DNA of 64,000 nucleotides from Fluviispira multicolorata (GTDB lineage Bacteria; Bdellovibrionota_B; Oligoflexia; Silvanigrellales; Silvanigrellaceae). The position numbers and the translations under genes were made by a program. Below are positions 7,324 to 15,912 of this stretch, piece by piece. Within the stretch, counting starts at the first letter, position 1. The number at the start of each line of letters is the position of its first letter. The notes under the pieces are model-generated. The model saw nothing but the letters and a program-made list of their open reading frames with translations, ran no database searches and was not told the DNA's origin. The stretch is taken from contig NZ_WFLN01000005.1 of NCBI RefSeq assembly GCF_009208585.1, positions 455,470 through 519,469 of the forward strand. The letters are read 5' to 3'.

Positions 7324-8117
7324 TGGAGTATTATATTTTGAGAACGCAACCTGTTTTATTTATTGGACATGGCTCTCCTATGAATGCAATAGAGAAGTCA
7401 AATTTTACTGAAGCATTAAACGCTTGGGGAATGCGTTTAATAAAAAATCCACCTAAAGTTTTGCTTTGTGTGTCGGCGCATTGGTTTGTAGATCGATTTA
7501 TCGTAACAAATAATGAAGATTCTAATATAATGTATGATTTTTTTGGCTTTGGGGATAAATTAAATAAGTTTAAATACATGTATAAAGGCTCAAAAAAATG
7601 GTCAAAACGTATTCAAGAAATATATGATCAGGGTGAAATAAGCACTGACGATGCAAGAGGTATTGATCATGGCGTTTGGAGTGTTTTAGCGCATTTATTC
7701 CCAAAGGCACAAATTCCTGTGGTGCAGTTGAGTATGAATAAAAAATTAAGTCTTGAAGAGCACGTGAATTTTTATTCAAATCTTCATATTTTGCGTGATG
7801 AAGGAGCGCTTATTTTGGGCAGTGGAAATATTGTTCACTCTTTTGCTGGAATAAGAGAAGAAATAGAGGCTAATCCTTACGATTGGGCGTTAGAATTTGA
7901 TGAAAAAGTTAAAGCGTCAATCTTAAATAATTCTATAAGTGATCTTATTCATTATGAGAATTTTGGACATTGTGCTAAATTAGCTGTGCCAACCGTAGAG
8001 CATTATCTTCCTCTTTTATTTGCAATGAGTTTAAAAAGAGAGAGCGACAAAATAAAGTTTGTTTTCGAGGGATTTCAATATTCAACTTTATCTATGCGCT
8101 GTTTTGAGCTTTCTTAA
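7323..8117 (+). CDS. LigB-family extradiol dioxygenase (4,5-DOPA dioxygenase-like)
   Basis: A 264-residue protein of the DODA/YgiD type of the class III extradiol dioxygenases. Landmarks are the N-terminal IGHGSPMNA (first metal His), CVSAHWF, GIDHGVW with a conserved His, and GSGNIVHS. Family members use non-haem Fe(II) or Zn to cleave catechols such as L-DOPA, although the physiological substrate of bacterial YgiD-type proteins is often unknown. Length is normal. Its start overlaps the upstream kinase-like gene by one base (TGATG); the TTG three bases earlier is a less likely start. Confidence 0.85.
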   Translation: MEYYILRTQPVLFIGHGSPMNAIEKSNFTEALNAWGMRLIKNPPKVLLCVSAHWFVDRFIVTNNEDSNIMYDFFGFGDKLNKFKYMYKGSKKWSKRIQEIYDQGEISTDDARGIDHGVWSVLAHLFPKAQIPVVQLSMNKKLSLEEHVNFYSNLHILRDEGALILGSGNIVHSFAGIREEIEANPYDWALEFDEKVKASILNNSISDLIHYENFGHCAKLAVPTVEHYLPLLFAMSLKRESDKIKFVFEGFQYSTLSMRCFELS

Positions 8118-8157
8118 GAAATCTTAAAAAATAATAATATTAAAGGTAATAAAAATT

Positions 8158-9180
8158 ATGTACATTAAAAAACTCTTAAACAATTTAATCTTTTTTTTAA
8201 TTTTTTTACTTTCATTAAAATCTAATGAATCAAATGCGTATAAATTTTTAAGAAGTGAATATTTTATCAAAAAGGAGTCAAATGAAAAAGCTGGCTTTAA
8301 TGACTTTAGTTCATTATTTAATGAAATTCAAAAAAATCCAGAGTCTGTTTGTTTAGAAATTAATCAGTTTATTCATGAATCATTACAAAATCATACTAAA
8401 TATCATAAAGAAATAGATAAATCGTATTTAATTAAGATTACAAAGAATTATTCTTATTGTTTTAATGAAGAGTTGATTTTTAAAATGTTTAACACTTTTA
8501 TGCCTAAAGCGTTTACGAGAGATGGACAAAACTATCTTAAAATTAGATACAAGCCTTTTGTAGATTATAAAGCTGCTAGGATTATTTATAAAAGATTTGA
8601 AAATTTTTTTTATGAAGAACATTTTATACGTTTGTATGAGTATTCTTTAGTTTATGATGTTGATTTTTCTCATGTGTTATTTTATAAAATGCTCGATAAG
8701 ATTTTTTATAATTCTGAATATATATGTAATTTTGTAAACTATACAGTTCTTGCAAGTTTAAAAAATTTTAAAGACTATAAGAAACCTGTTAATTTAAAAT
8801 ATATCAGTGATAAATTTATAAATTATAAAAATTGTTATGATTCTCAGTCAATACAAAGTATGTTTGATATGGTTTTATCTCCAGAAAATAGATTGCTTTA
8901 TTTAACCCAGAAATTTGGGGAGGAACAAATAAAAACAAATCCATACGTTGATTTTGCAACTGCCAAACTGATATTTGAAAATTTTGCTACTTATTTAACT
9001 GATGTGCAATTGTCATTGCTCTTTGAATATTCACTTGTTAATGACGTTGCATTTTCAGAAAAGTTAAAAAAATATTTTTCACAGGAGATAGAAGGTCATC
9101 ATACTTTGATATTTCATGAACCAATTATTGAATCTAACAATAGAGTGGTTTTAGTAGAACGAATAATGACCATACTTTAA
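8158..9180 (+). CDS. Secreted protein with two copies of a 39-residue repeat
   Basis: A 340-residue protein with a clear N-terminal signal sequence (hydrophobic residues 10-22, then SNESNA). Two stretches are homologous. Residues 133-171 carry PFVDYKAARIIYKRF and YEYSLVYDVDFS. Residues 262-300 carry PYVDFATAKLIFENF and FEYSLVNDVAFS. The rest is helical and rich in Lys, Phe and Tyr. I recognise no family. The duplication suggests a helical solenoid-like or binding protein working outside the cytoplasm. Its stop codon overlaps the stop of the convergent POT transporter gene. Confidence 0.7.
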   Translation: MYIKKLLNNLIFFLIFLLSLKSNESNAYKFLRSEYFIKKESNEKAGFNDFSSLFNEIQKNPESVCLEINQFIHESLQNHTKYHKEIDKSYLIKITKNYSYCFNEELIFKMFNTFMPKAFTRDGQNYLKIRYKPFVDYKAARIIYKRFENFFYEEHFIRLYEYSLVYDVDFSHVLFYKMLDKIFYNSEYICNFVNYTVLASLKNFKDYKKPVNLKYISDKFINYKNCYDSQSIQSMFDMVLSPENRLLYLTQKFGEEQIKTNPYVDFATAKLIFENFATYLTDVQLSLLFEYSLVNDVAFSEKLKKYFSQEIEGHHTLIFHEPIIESNNRVVLVERIMTIL

Positions 9181-10520
9181 GCAGCACTTTGTTTGAGTGT
9201 ATTTTTCTTTTCTTGGTGTGCCGCATTCACAATTTCGATCATCTTAGGTTTTATGAAAAAGAATATGATTGCAGCGCCTGCCATAAAAATTGTAATGGAT
9301 AAATATATGTAAAATGGTTTTTCAATTGCATAGGAGCCAATTTTAGCAGCAATCAGTCCTGTAATTCCATAGCAAGATAAGTAAATAGATTGAAAAAATG
9401 ATTTGTAGTTTTGCGGTGCAATTATACTGATAGCAGACATAATAACAGGATTTATGATTGTCTCACTTACAGAGAAAATAATAAGAAAAAGTGCAATTTC
9501 ATAATATTGAAAAGGTTTTGGCATAAATGCTTGATTGTCAAATTTTAATGTTAAAAGAGTGAAATAAAATAATCCACATACGCATACAAATAAAGCAAAA
9601 TTCATTTGTGAAAAAAAGTGTGGATATCTATTTTTGAGAGAACGACGTGCAAGAAAGTAGGTAATAATTGGTGTAGTGATCATGATTGTCAAACCTTCAA
9701 GTGCAGAGAAAAATGTCACTGGTATATTATAATTAAATACTGTTTTATGTGTGTGATGCTCTATAAAAAGTGAGAGAGTTCCTGAAGCACTTAAATTATA
9801 GATAACTGCCCAGAGTGCAAAGAAAGCAATTGAGAGTATGAGCATATAAAGTGCTTTACTTTGTTTTTGAGTCATTTTAGGTACTATTATTTTTAAATTT
9901 ACGCTTTTTGCAGAATTAAATACTAAATATTTTCTACCAAAATAAAATAATGAAATACCAATTGCCATTCCAAATCCTGCTGAGGTTAAAGCAATATGAT
10001 AGCCATACTGTTGCAATAAAAGTCCACCAATAACTCCCGCAAGCATGATTCCTAAATTAATTCCACAATAATACCAACAATATCCAGATTCTCTGCGAGG
10101 ATCATTCCATTTGTATAAATTACCAAGCAGTGCAGGAATGCAAGGCTTAAAAAATGCTGTTCCTGATGCAATTAAAAATAAAGCTAAATAGAGAATATTA
10201 ATATTAGCAGAAAAGAGCATACAGAAATGCCCGATCATAATGACTGCACCACCAAATAATATTGAGCGAAAATGGCCTAAATATTTATCAGCAATTAATG
10301 ATCCAAATATGGGAAAAATATAAGCAGCTAATGTGTATAAACCACCTAAGGTAAGCGCATTTGCTTTGCTCCAGCCCAATCCATGTTCAGAAATAGGGCT
10401 TGATGCATATAAAACAAGTAAAAAAGAGAGCGTATAAAAGCTTAAACGCTCAAAAACTTCGGTCATGGCAAGAACATACATGCCTTTTGGATGTGATAAT
10501 GTCATCATCTTTTCTTTCAT
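9177..10520 (-). CDS. POT/PTR2-family proton-dependent oligopeptide transporter
   Basis: A 447-residue, 12-TM major-facilitator protein of the peptide transporter (POT) family. It has the E-x-x-E-R pattern in TM1 (TEVFERLSFY), the PTR2 signature GSLIADKYLG, and GINLGIMLAG around TM4-5. Family members import di- and tripeptides with protons across the inner membrane. It is a close paralogue of the gene at 11764-13098, sharing most motifs. Peptide import fits a lifestyle with secreted proteases, several of which are encoded nearby. Confidence 0.9.
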   Translation of the reverse strand: MKEKMMTLSHPKGMYVLAMTEVFERLSFYTLSFLLVLYASSPISEHGLGWSKANALTLGGLYTLAAYIFPIFGSLIADKYLGHFRSILFGGAVIMIGHFCMLFSANINILYLALFLIASGTAFFKPCIPALLGNLYKWNDPRRESGYCWYYCGINLGIMLAGVIGGLLLQQYGYHIALTSAGFGMAIGISLFYFGRKYLVFNSAKSVNLKIIVPKMTQKQSKALYMLILSIAFFALWAVIYNLSASGTLSLFIEHHTHKTVFNYNIPVTFFSALEGLTIMITTPIITYFLARRSLKNRYPHFFSQMNFALFVCVCGLFYFTLLTLKFDNQAFMPKPFQYYEIALFLIIFSVSETIINPVIMSAISIIAPQNYKSFFQSIYLSCYGITGLIAAKIGSYAIEKPFYIYLSITIFMAGAAIIFFFIKPKMIEIVNAAHQEKKNTLKQSAA

Positions 10521-10875
10521 GTATAAAGATTAAAAAATTAAGTGAAGGACAAAAATAAAATTTTTTTACTAACAAATATGAATTTAGTGGATGAGAGAAG
10601 TATTTCAAGCTTTTTTTTCTCTGTAATTTTGTAGTAAATACAAAAAAATCGCAAAATAAATATTTCAACCTAAAGTATTAATCAGCTAGTTATATATGTT
10701 ATTATTGAAATAATAAATTTAGTTTAATTAAAATTAAAGAATATTTTAATTTTATAATTTTAATTAAAATCTCATTTTTTTTGAATTCGTAAAGATGAAG
10801 TCATTATAATTAATTTTTATAGCAAAAAGATATAGCAAATTTCTATATTTTAAGTGTACTTAATACAATTATGAT
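10521..10875. other. AT-rich intergenic region between MscS and POT genes
   Basis: This 355-bp gap lies upstream of the POT gene and downstream of the MscS gene, both on the minus strand. AATTAAAAT and ATTTTAATT stretches around 10725-10770 can pair, but the sequence is nearly all A and T, so this is weak evidence for a terminator. I see no coding frame with a ribosome binding site and no RNA gene. Confidence 0.3.
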
Positions 10876-11745
10876 TCAATTTTCAAAGATTGTTGCGCCG
10901 CTTCTTAAATCTGCTCTAATTTTAACCTCCTGGGAGGACAGTTCTAAGTACCTGCGCAAAATTGCTTGCTGAGTTCGATTTGTCTGCATGCAAGGGCATG
11001 GAATGCGAACTATGAGGTCGATTTGTTCTGGAGTCGGTAGCGAAATGGAAACTCTTGGTTCTAGACTTGCAGGGCCAAGTACAAAAGCATTGTCTTTACT
11101 GTTAAAGAATTTTTTTGCTTCAGCTAAATAAGGAGTTGTTATTTCCTTTGCTGCAAATAGAAGATGAGATTCGCATTGGCGCCAATCTTGAGTGCTTGCA
11201 AGCGGAACTATAAATGCATGAAAAATGTATTTTTCTAAATGACTTTCGCGTGAAACAGTATAGGTTAGATATACACTATTTGGAATAATTAATGTGCGTC
11301 CTGTATATTGAGAAAGACTTGTGATAGGTCCTATTTCAAGCAATGTTGTTGTTAAAAACTTGTAGTCGACCACATCACCGCGATAGGAGGCGATTTCTAT
11401 TCGATCTCCAACAGAAAATGGTTTGGCAATCCACTTATAAAAGCCTCCTACAAAACACAAAGTAAATTCTTTGGTCGCAATTGCAAGTGCCGCAGCTATT
11501 GCGACGAATGACAAGGCAATTGTTTTGAGTTCACTTGACCAAATGGTAACAAGCGAGAAAAAAATTATAATAATAAATGCGTTTTTCACTCTGACTGTGA
11601 TATTTCGTTTTGATTCTGCAGGAGTGATTTTGAGTTGTGATATTTGCCTAATAACTACAAATCTAATTGCAAGTAATGTTAAAAATATGATGACTGAAGT
11701 AAAGATATTTTGAACATAATCTTTATCCTGTAAAAACGAATACAT
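10876..11745 (-). CDS. MscS-family mechanosensitive channel
   Basis: A 289-residue small MscS-type protein with three N-terminal membrane segments (residues about 15-35, 55-75 and 78-105). The third is Ala/Gly rich (SFVAIAAALAIATKEF), followed by the channel signature FSVGDRIEIASYRGDVVDY of the beta domain and a soluble C-terminal domain. Such channels open on hypo-osmotic shock to release solutes. It is encoded between two POT transporter paralogues, 18 bases downstream of one of them, and may be co-transcribed with it. Confidence 0.88.
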   Translation of the reverse strand: MYSFLQDKDYVQNIFTSVIIFLTLLAIRFVVIRQISQLKITPAESKRNITVRVKNAFIIIIFFSLVTIWSSELKTIALSFVAIAAALAIATKEFTLCFVGGFYKWIAKPFSVGDRIEIASYRGDVVDYKFLTTTLLEIGPITSLSQYTGRTLIIPNSVYLTYTVSRESHLEKYIFHAFIVPLASTQDWRQCESHLLFAAKEITTPYLAEAKKFFNSKDNAFVLGPASLEPRVSISLPTPEQIDLIVRIPCPCMQTNRTQQAILRRYLELSSQEVKIRADLRSGATIFEN

Positions 11746-11763
11746 GTCATTCCTTTAAAACAC

Positions 11764-13098
11764 TTATTTTTTGCTACCATAGTGGAGAGCAGCCTGTTCT
11801 TTTGCTGATTCCATAGCAGCCTTTATCATTTTTTTCTTTAAGAAGAAATAGATTATTGCTAAAATAAGCATGATAATACTTAATGTTAAAAAAGTTTCAA
11901 AAGGAGATTTCAGTGAAATAGCTCCAATTTTAGCAGCAATAAGACTTGTGAGCCCAAAAGTGGCTAAATAAAATGCTTGAAAAAGCGACTTCAATTTTAA
12001 TGGAGCAATCATACTGATTGCTGACATCATGACGGGTGAAATAACTGTTTCACTAATTGAAAATATTATTATAAAAAATGCGATTTCATAATATTGGAAT
12101 GGCTTTTCGCCTGCAAGAAAACCTTGACCAATAAATGCTAAATAAGAAAAATAAAATAATGCTATTGAGCAGAGTAAAACTGCAAAATTCATTTGTGTGA
12201 AAAAATGCGGATATTTATTGCGAAGAGCCATTTTTGCAAGGAAAAAAGTAATTATAGGTGTTGAGGATATGATTGTCAGACTTTCAAGTGATTGAAAAAA
12301 TGTTGTTGGAATTTCATAATTAAATACAATTTTATTTGTCTGATTTTCAATAAATAAAGTTAAGGTACCCGAAAGAGCAAGATTATAAACGACCGCCCAA
12401 AATGTAAAAAAGATAAAAGCAAACATGAGTGATAGCAGAGCTTTTTTCTGCTTACGCGTAATAGGATGACTGTCTTTTAGTTTAGTATTTGATTTTTTAT
12501 TGACTTTATCGAGAACAAGATATTTGCGTCCCATAAAGAAAACAAGCATACCTAAAATCATGCCAACTCCTGCAGAGGCTAAGGCAATGCGGAAACCAAA
12601 TTTTTGTAGGAGAAGTCCACTGCTTATACCAGCGACCATGGCTCCTAAATTGATTCCAAAATAATACCAACTGAAGCCTGACTCACGACGATTGTCATCT
12701 TGTGAGTATAATTGTCCTAATAATGCGGGCATACAAGGTTTAAAAAAACCTGTTCCAGATGTAACGAGAGCAAGACCTGCATAAAAGAAATTTATATTTT
12801 CAGAAAATAAAAGAAGAAAGTGCCCTAAAATAATTGTAAAACCACCAAAAATGACGGCTTTATAGCGCCCAATAAACATATCGGCAATAAATGAACCTAA
12901 AATGGGAAGCGTGAAAGCTGCCATAGTATATAAACCTGCAAGTGCAAGAGCATTTTCATTACTCCAGCCTAAACCACCTTTTTCAATTGATGCAGAAGCA
13001 TAAAGAACAAGCAAAAAAGAAAGTGTATAATAGCTGAGTCTTTCAAAAACTTCAGTGAATGCTAGAACATACATACCCTTGGGCTGTTTATATTTCAT
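11764..13098 (-). CDS. POT/PTR2-family oligopeptide transporter (paralogue)
   Basis: A 444-residue 12-TM peptide/proton symporter. It keeps TEVFERLSYY in TM1, GSFIADMFIG in the PTR2 signature region and GINLGAMVAG. Overall it aligns end to end with the product of 9177-10520 and ends in a similar charged tail. The two genes probably arose by duplication around or beside the MscS gene. It is likely expressed from a promoter in the 13099-13336 gap and followed by mscS. Confidence 0.9.
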   Translation of the reverse strand: MKYKQPKGMYVLAFTEVFERLSYYTLSFLLVLYASASIEKGGLGWSNENALALAGLYTMAAFTLPILGSFIADMFIGRYKAVIFGGFTIILGHFLLLFSENINFFYAGLALVTSGTGFFKPCMPALLGQLYSQDDNRRESGFSWYYFGINLGAMVAGISSGLLLQKFGFRIALASAGVGMILGMLVFFMGRKYLVLDKVNKKSNTKLKDSHPITRKQKKALLSLMFAFIFFTFWAVVYNLALSGTLTLFIENQTNKIVFNYEIPTTFFQSLESLTIISSTPIITFFLAKMALRNKYPHFFTQMNFAVLLCSIALFYFSYLAFIGQGFLAGEKPFQYYEIAFFIIIFSISETVISPVMMSAISMIAPLKLKSLFQAFYLATFGLTSLIAAKIGAISLKSPFETFLTLSIIMLILAIIYFFLKKKMIKAAMESAKEQAALHYGSKK

Positions 13099-13336
13099 TG
13101 GTCGGATCTTTCAAAAAATATATAATAAAGAGCTAACTCCGATTATTAGAATAGGCTAGCCAGTTAAACATATAGGTTAGCAAAATAAATGAGAAGAAAA
13201 TATAGGCTGTACATTTTATTTATTATTGAATGCTTTTTCATTTGTCATTTAGCGGGTGGCTTTTAAAATTGTACGATTAAATATATAAAGATTTAAACTG
13301 TATGCTTGAAAAATAAACAACAGGATTAATTTGTTG

Positions 13337-14080
13337 TTAGATTAAACCCGTTAGTAATATTTTGCTATTTCTACCTTTTAAATTAACAGTTTGATAAAAT
13401 ATATGAATGTCATCTTTTGTGAAAAAATTGTTTTCTTTAACAAACATACAAGCAAACGTTGATAGAACATTATCTTCTCTAAGGTGTTCACAGCCTTTTA
13501 AATAAAGACTCTTGTCTAATTTTTTAATTTTATAACAATTTAATATTTTTGAAATTTTATTAACAAATATATCTGATTTAGTTAAATCAACTTCTCCTGT
13601 CACTTTGTCTTTTAAATTTGAATGTAATACATATGTATGAGTATTTGAAAATAATAAATAAAGAATACAACCGCTCAGATTATCGGTAAATAGCATTAAA
13701 TTTTTTGAAATTCCGAGTCCTAAATTCATTCCACTTTTTTGAATGCTGAAGGCTGTTATATTTTCTTCTAAAAATGGTAAGAAAAGACCTTTGCATAAAA
13801 TTTCTGTTTGTGAATTTTTAATATTTTTAGTACCTAAAAATACATACTGTTTTTCTTTGTTTATATACTCTTTATCATAAGTACAATAAAACTGGTAATC
13901 TTTAATATCAATATTCTTTATTCCATTAAAATTATTGATATTTAATATATATTGATTTTTTGAAAGTATTTTTTCTGAAAAATCGATGTTTTCTTCAAGC
14001 AATTCATCGTAAGAAAAGCCAAAGATATAATTATTTTTATTATTAATTAAGAGGTCAGACTTGTTTAAACTGTATCTCAT
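13337..14080 (-). CDS. Hypothetical 247-residue cytoplasmic protein
   Basis: No signal peptide or membrane segment. The start ATG at 14080 has AAGGAACGCAT just before it, a good ribosome binding site. The sequence is rich in Asn, Lys and Ile with several Cys residues. It has a beta-rich central part (GMNLGLGISKNLMLF, CILYLLFSNTHTYVLH) and no recognisable catalytic motif. It stands alone, with AT-rich gaps of about 240 and 310 bases on either side. Composition is like its AT-rich neighbourhood. Family unknown. Confidence 0.55.
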   Translation of the reverse strand: MRYSLNKSDLLINNKNNYIFGFSYDELLEENIDFSEKILSKNQYILNINNFNGIKNIDIKDYQFYCTYDKEYINKEKQYVFLGTKNIKNSQTEILCKGLFLPFLEENITAFSIQKSGMNLGLGISKNLMLFTDNLSGCILYLLFSNTHTYVLHSNLKDKVTGEVDLTKSDIFVNKISKILNCYKIKKLDKSLYLKGCEHLREDNVLSTFACMFVKENNFFTKDDIHIFYQTVNLKGRNSKILLTGLI

Positions 14081-14389
14081 ATGCGTTCCTTTTTATATAA
14101 AATATTTATTAGGTAATGAGATTATTTTGATATTTTAATTTCACCTTATAAAATCAATTTAATTTTTCTATATAAAAGTTTAGAAAAACTAAATTGATAA
14201 ATTATTTACATAATAATATAATTTAGTAAATACAAATTTTATAATTTATCAATTTTTATGAAGTAATTTTTATTAAGAATAAATAAAAAAACTATAAATT
14301 ATTAAATTTACTTTAACTTTTTAAGATGATTGTATTTTAAATTCTTTGGGCATGAGCTTGGTTAGAGAGAAGTCTTAACAAATTTTATA
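14081..14389. other. Intergenic region between the purine operon end and an orphan gene
   Basis: A 309-bp AT-rich gap. It must hold the promoter of the orphan minus-strand gene and the end of the purine operon transcript, but neither a convincing -35/-10 pair nor a GC-containing hairpin with a T-run stands out. Confidence 0.3.
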
Positions 14390-15337
14390 TTATTTTTTTG
14401 AAATTTTTCCAACAATAAAAGATTCTGGTAAAAGTTCTTTCAGTGTTATAACATCTTTCCTGTCAATTATGAGCGTGAAACCCATACCCATATTCCAAAC
14501 AATAAAGGCTTCTTCTTCAGAAATATTTCCTATTTCTTGAAAGTATTTTATAATTGGAGGTGTGGGAATGTTATTTTTTTCTATGGAATAAGTAACATGT
14601 GATGGAAGAATGCGACTAATATTTGTCAGTCCGCCACCCGTAATGTGTGCCATCCCTTTTATTTTCATCTGCTTTTTTAATCTTAAAATATCTTTAACAT
14701 AGAGACGAGTTGGTTCGGTTAGATAATCTCCAATGGTTTTATCTGCAAATGGAGAGTTTAAATCAATGTGATGGTCATGCATAATTTTACGAACAAGTGA
14801 GTAGCCATTGGCGTGAAAGCCGCTGCTTGGCAGTCCAACAATAATATCGCCTTCAACAATATCTTTACCATCAATTATTTCATTATTAAAGACTTCACCA
14901 ACAGCAAAACCAGCAAGATCGAATTTATTATTGTCATAAAAACCTGGCATTTCTGCTGTTTCTCCACCTAAAAGAAGGCAACCAGACTCTTTACAGGCAC
15001 GAACAATCCCTTTGATAACACGATGCGCTACATTTACATCAAGCTTTCCTGTGGCAAAATAATCTAGAAAGAAAAGTGGACGTGCGCCGCAGACGATTAA
15101 ATCGTTGACACTCATTGCCACGAGATCTTGTCCCAGATCTTCAAAGCGCTCCATTTTTATTCCAAGTTCAAGTTTTGTTCCAACTCCATCTGTGCAAGCG
15201 ACTAGGGAGCGTTCTTCGTCAAATGCATATAACCCTGCAAAACCACCGATAGCTGGATTGATCTCTTTTATTTTTTCGACGAGATTTTCGCCTGCAACAA
15301 TATTAACTCCTGCTTTTTCATAATTTTGAGTTGTCAT
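14390..15337 (-). CDS. purM: Phosphoribosylformylglycinamidine cyclo-ligase (AIR synthetase)
   Basis: A 315-residue PurM that closes the imidazole ring (FGAM + ATP to AIR), step five of de novo purine synthesis. Landmarks are YEKAGVNIVAGE at the N-terminus, GGFAGLYAFD, the glycine-rich LLGGETAEMPG loop, GLPSSGFHANGYSLVR and AHITGGGLTNI. Full length for the short bacterial form. It is the last gene of the operon, and its ATG overlaps the purN stop. Confidence 0.97.
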   Translation of the reverse strand: MTTQNYEKAGVNIVAGENLVEKIKEINPAIGGFAGLYAFDEERSLVACTDGVGTKLELGIKMERFEDLGQDLVAMSVNDLIVCGARPLFFLDYFATGKLDVNVAHRVIKGIVRACKESGCLLLGGETAEMPGFYDNNKFDLAGFAVGEVFNNEIIDGKDIVEGDIIVGLPSSGFHANGYSLVRKIMHDHHIDLNSPFADKTIGDYLTEPTRLYVKDILRLKKQMKIKGMAHITGGGLTNISRILPSHVTYSIEKNNIPTPPIIKYFQEIGNISEEEAFIVWNMGMGFTLIIDRKDVITLKELLPESFIVGKISKK

Positions 15338-15912
15338 TGGGAAAGACTCTCCGTAAATAGAATTTTTGAAAGTGTGTCTATTAAAAGTTTATGTTCTAGT
15401 GGACGAACGCGTGCTTGAACTTGTGCAGAGGATTCATTGGGATAAATTTCAAATTCAGTGGAGTTGAGAACGCGACCAGAGTCTAATTCTTCAATGACTT
15501 CATGAACTGTTAATTCCCATTTGTTATATTTATTTTCCACTGCATGTTCATAAGCATGAGCACCTTTATATTTTTCTAAATTGGCTGGATGCAAATTAAT
15601 GAGAAGAGGTGTTGGAGTTATTTTTTTCAACTCTTTAAAAAAAGTTGGTGATAAAACTCGCATATAGCCTGCTAAAGCAATAACTTTAATGTTTTTTAGA
15701 GTTTTTAGTTTATTTATTATTTCTATTTCATGATCTGCTCGTGAAGAAAATTTATTATGAGAAATAACAAAGCAGGGTATATTTTTAGCATGTGCTTTAT
15801 TTATAACGGGTGCAGTTTCTTTATTACAAATAAGTGCAATTATCTGTTCAGGAAAAGCCGTTGCAATCGCTTCAAAATTTGTACCAGATCCACTTGCAAA
15901 AACAACAATCAT
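15334..15912 (-). CDS. purN: Phosphoribosylglycinamide formyltransferase (GART)
   Basis: A 192-residue folate-dependent GAR transformylase, step three of purine synthesis. It has the phosphate-binding VFASGSGTNFEAI, then ALAGYMRVLSP, and the catalytic segment LLINLHPANLEKYKGAHAYEHAV (Asn, His and later Asp). It uses 10-formyl-tetrahydrofolate. The family motif normally reads H-P-S/A-L-L; here it is HPANL, a mild variant. It overlaps purCD (4 bases) and purM (4 bases), so it is tightly coupled in the operon. Confidence 0.95.
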   Translation of the reverse strand: MIVVFASGSGTNFEAIATAFPEQIIALICNKETAPVINKAHAKNIPCFVISHNKFSSRADHEIEIINKLKTLKNIKVIALAGYMRVLSPTFFKELKKITPTPLLINLHPANLEKYKGAHAYEHAVENKYNKWELTVHEVIEELDSGRVLNSTEFEIYPNESSAQVQARVRPLEHKLLIDTLSKILFTESLSQ

